In this document: positions 63,410 through 64,000 of the stretch, in pieces | Layout of the letters: each line of letters starts with the position of its first letter | Numbering within the stretch: the stretch's first letter is position 1 | Source of the DNA: a virus | IMG/VR virus record: IMGVR_UViG_3300010157_001667 | Location: 27,323 to 91,322 of that record | Direction: 5' to 3' (one strand) | DNA: 64,000 bases | Made by a program: the position numbers and the translations under genes | Notes under the pieces: model-generated | What the model saw: only the letters and a program-made list of their open reading frames with translations | What the model was told of the DNA's origin: nothing | Databases searched by the model: none

Positions 63410-64000
63410 TCACTCGCCAGCTTGTACGATATACTTGCCGTATTTCTTGTGGAAGTCATCAAAGTGTTTCAATTGACTTGGCTCAATCGGCAACTTGTAT
63501 GTCTTAAGTGCAATCTTTGCGCCCATCACAACCAACTCAGTTTCAAAGTTAGTCATAATATAGTTAAAGAAGTTGTCAGCCATTTCGTGGAATTTCTTAC
63601 TGTCAACTTTCTTATTCTCAAGTGCATCACGCAATTCATAGCACATTGAAATTGTAAGAGAGTACATTGCCGAAATTTCTTTGACTGACAAGTCTTTTAC
63701 TTTACCAGAAAGAATTTCACTTGGCTCGGGCATACGACCTGCAATTTTGCGGTGTGCGGCAAACTTAACAGCAAGACCTTCACCAACAGCACCACTAATC
63801 AAATTGAACAATGTATCACTATCAGTATCATCCTCATCATTCAACAAGTCACTAACGAAACACCAGCTACGGGGTGTAGCGAATGCTCTACTTGATGATT
63901 TGCCATCAAACTCATACAAATCTTGTTTAGCGAATGACAGATAACCCACAACGTCTTTGTGAATACCTTTGTTAACTGCCCATGTCTGCCATGATGTAAA
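63410..64000 (-). CDS. MoxR/CobS-like AAA ATPase, C-terminal part (5' end outside window)
   Basis: The frame is open to the window edge (residues FTSWQTWAVNKGIHKDVVGYL at the edge), so the ATP site is not seen. The visible part has FDGKSSSRAFATPRSWCFVSDLL, the sensor-2 and winged-helix-like end of MoxR ATPases, then SGAVGEGLAVKFAAHRKIAGRMP. CobS-type genes are typical of T4-like cyanophages, and the VWA metallopeptidase downstream fits a MoxR-VWA pair. Assignment rests on the C-terminal part and the neighbour. Confidence 0.7.
   Translation of the reverse strand, partial: FTSWQTWAVNKGIHKDVVGYLSFAKQDLYEFDGKSSSRAFATPRSWCFVSDLLNDEDDTDSDTLFNLISGAVGEGLAVKFAAHRKIAGRMPEPSEILSGKVKDLSVKEISAMYSLTISMCYELRDALENKKVDSKKFHEMADNFFNYIMTNFETELVVMGAKIALKTYKLPIEPSQLKHFDDFHKKYGKYIVQAGE

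Noticed and set aside
63271-63462. Minus-strand frame of 63 residues
   Set aside because: Runs across a strong terminator and overlaps both the MoxR gene and the better 50-residue gene in another frame.
1-64000. tRNA genes, integrase or attachment sites
   Set aside because: No gap is large enough or shows a cloverleaf; no integrase-like protein seen. The phage is probably strictly lytic, at least in this part.

Overview
The window is a piece of the genome of a large, AT-rich, T4-related contractile-tailed phage of the marine/freshwater cyanophage-pelagiphage type. I recognise T4-type structural genes (13, 14, 15, 18, 19, 4, both terminase subunits 16 and 17), T4-type replication and recombination genes (41 helicase, 61 primase, uvsW, uvsX, uvsY, 32, a probable 62) and nucleotide genes (gene 1 dNMP kinase, thyA, mazG). 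Genes are packed almost without gaps. No non-coding stretch exceeds 150 bases, and I saw no tRNA, rRNA, CRISPR array, insertion sequence or integrase. The host is unknown. A small early protein of the BPSL0761 type, a family I know from Burkholderiales, weakly suggests a betaproteobacterial host.

Layout. 1-10.9 kb: a fibre-like protein, a large acidic scaffold-like protein, small terminase, head completion gp4, tail tube and tail sheath. 11-21.8 kb: a zinc/HNH-like protein, dNMP kinase, two probable homing endonucleases, neck gp13, two duplicated kelch-like proteins, MazG, and gp14-gp15 on the plus strand, then a Nudix hydrolase. 21.8-32.8 kb: membrane and virion proteins, a Cas4/RecB-like nuclease, an IscA-like protein, internal-head-type proteins and a ligase-like protein. 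32.9-48.5 kb: helicase, primase, a very small DnaE-like protein coupled to a DnaQ-like exonuclease, an array of tiny related proteins, UvsW, an AAA+ ATPase, UvsY, UvsX and gp32. 48.6-56.2 kb: head-internal proteins, large terminase, a methyltransferase and a lysis-like set of two lipoproteins and a membrane coiled-coil protein. 56.3-64 kb: a sugar aminotransferase, an epimerase, thymidylate synthase, small conserved genes, a VWA metallopeptidase and the end of a MoxR/CobS-like ATPase.

Regulation is unusually readable. Early and replication genes have near-perfect sigma70 promoters (TTGACA, 17-base spacer, TATAAT), several sharing the extended core TTGACAATAAATGG. Virion genes have a T4-type late box GATAAATA/TATAAATA. 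In about nine cases this box lies only 4-6 bases before the ATG, so the late transcript should start at or next to the start codon. gp32 carries overlapping early and late promoters and a structured leader.

The points most worth a second look are: the 190-residue protein that keeps the catalytic motifs of bacterial DNA polymerase III alpha and overlaps a DnaQ-like gene; a set of proteins with T4-like capsid-targeting N-termini and (L/I)xE cleavage sites, one of them ligase-like; the tiny-protein array ending in a shared DA..F.LRW motif; the leaderless late genes; and the duplicated kelch-like proteins with variable loops. All calls are from reading the sequence; no database search was run.
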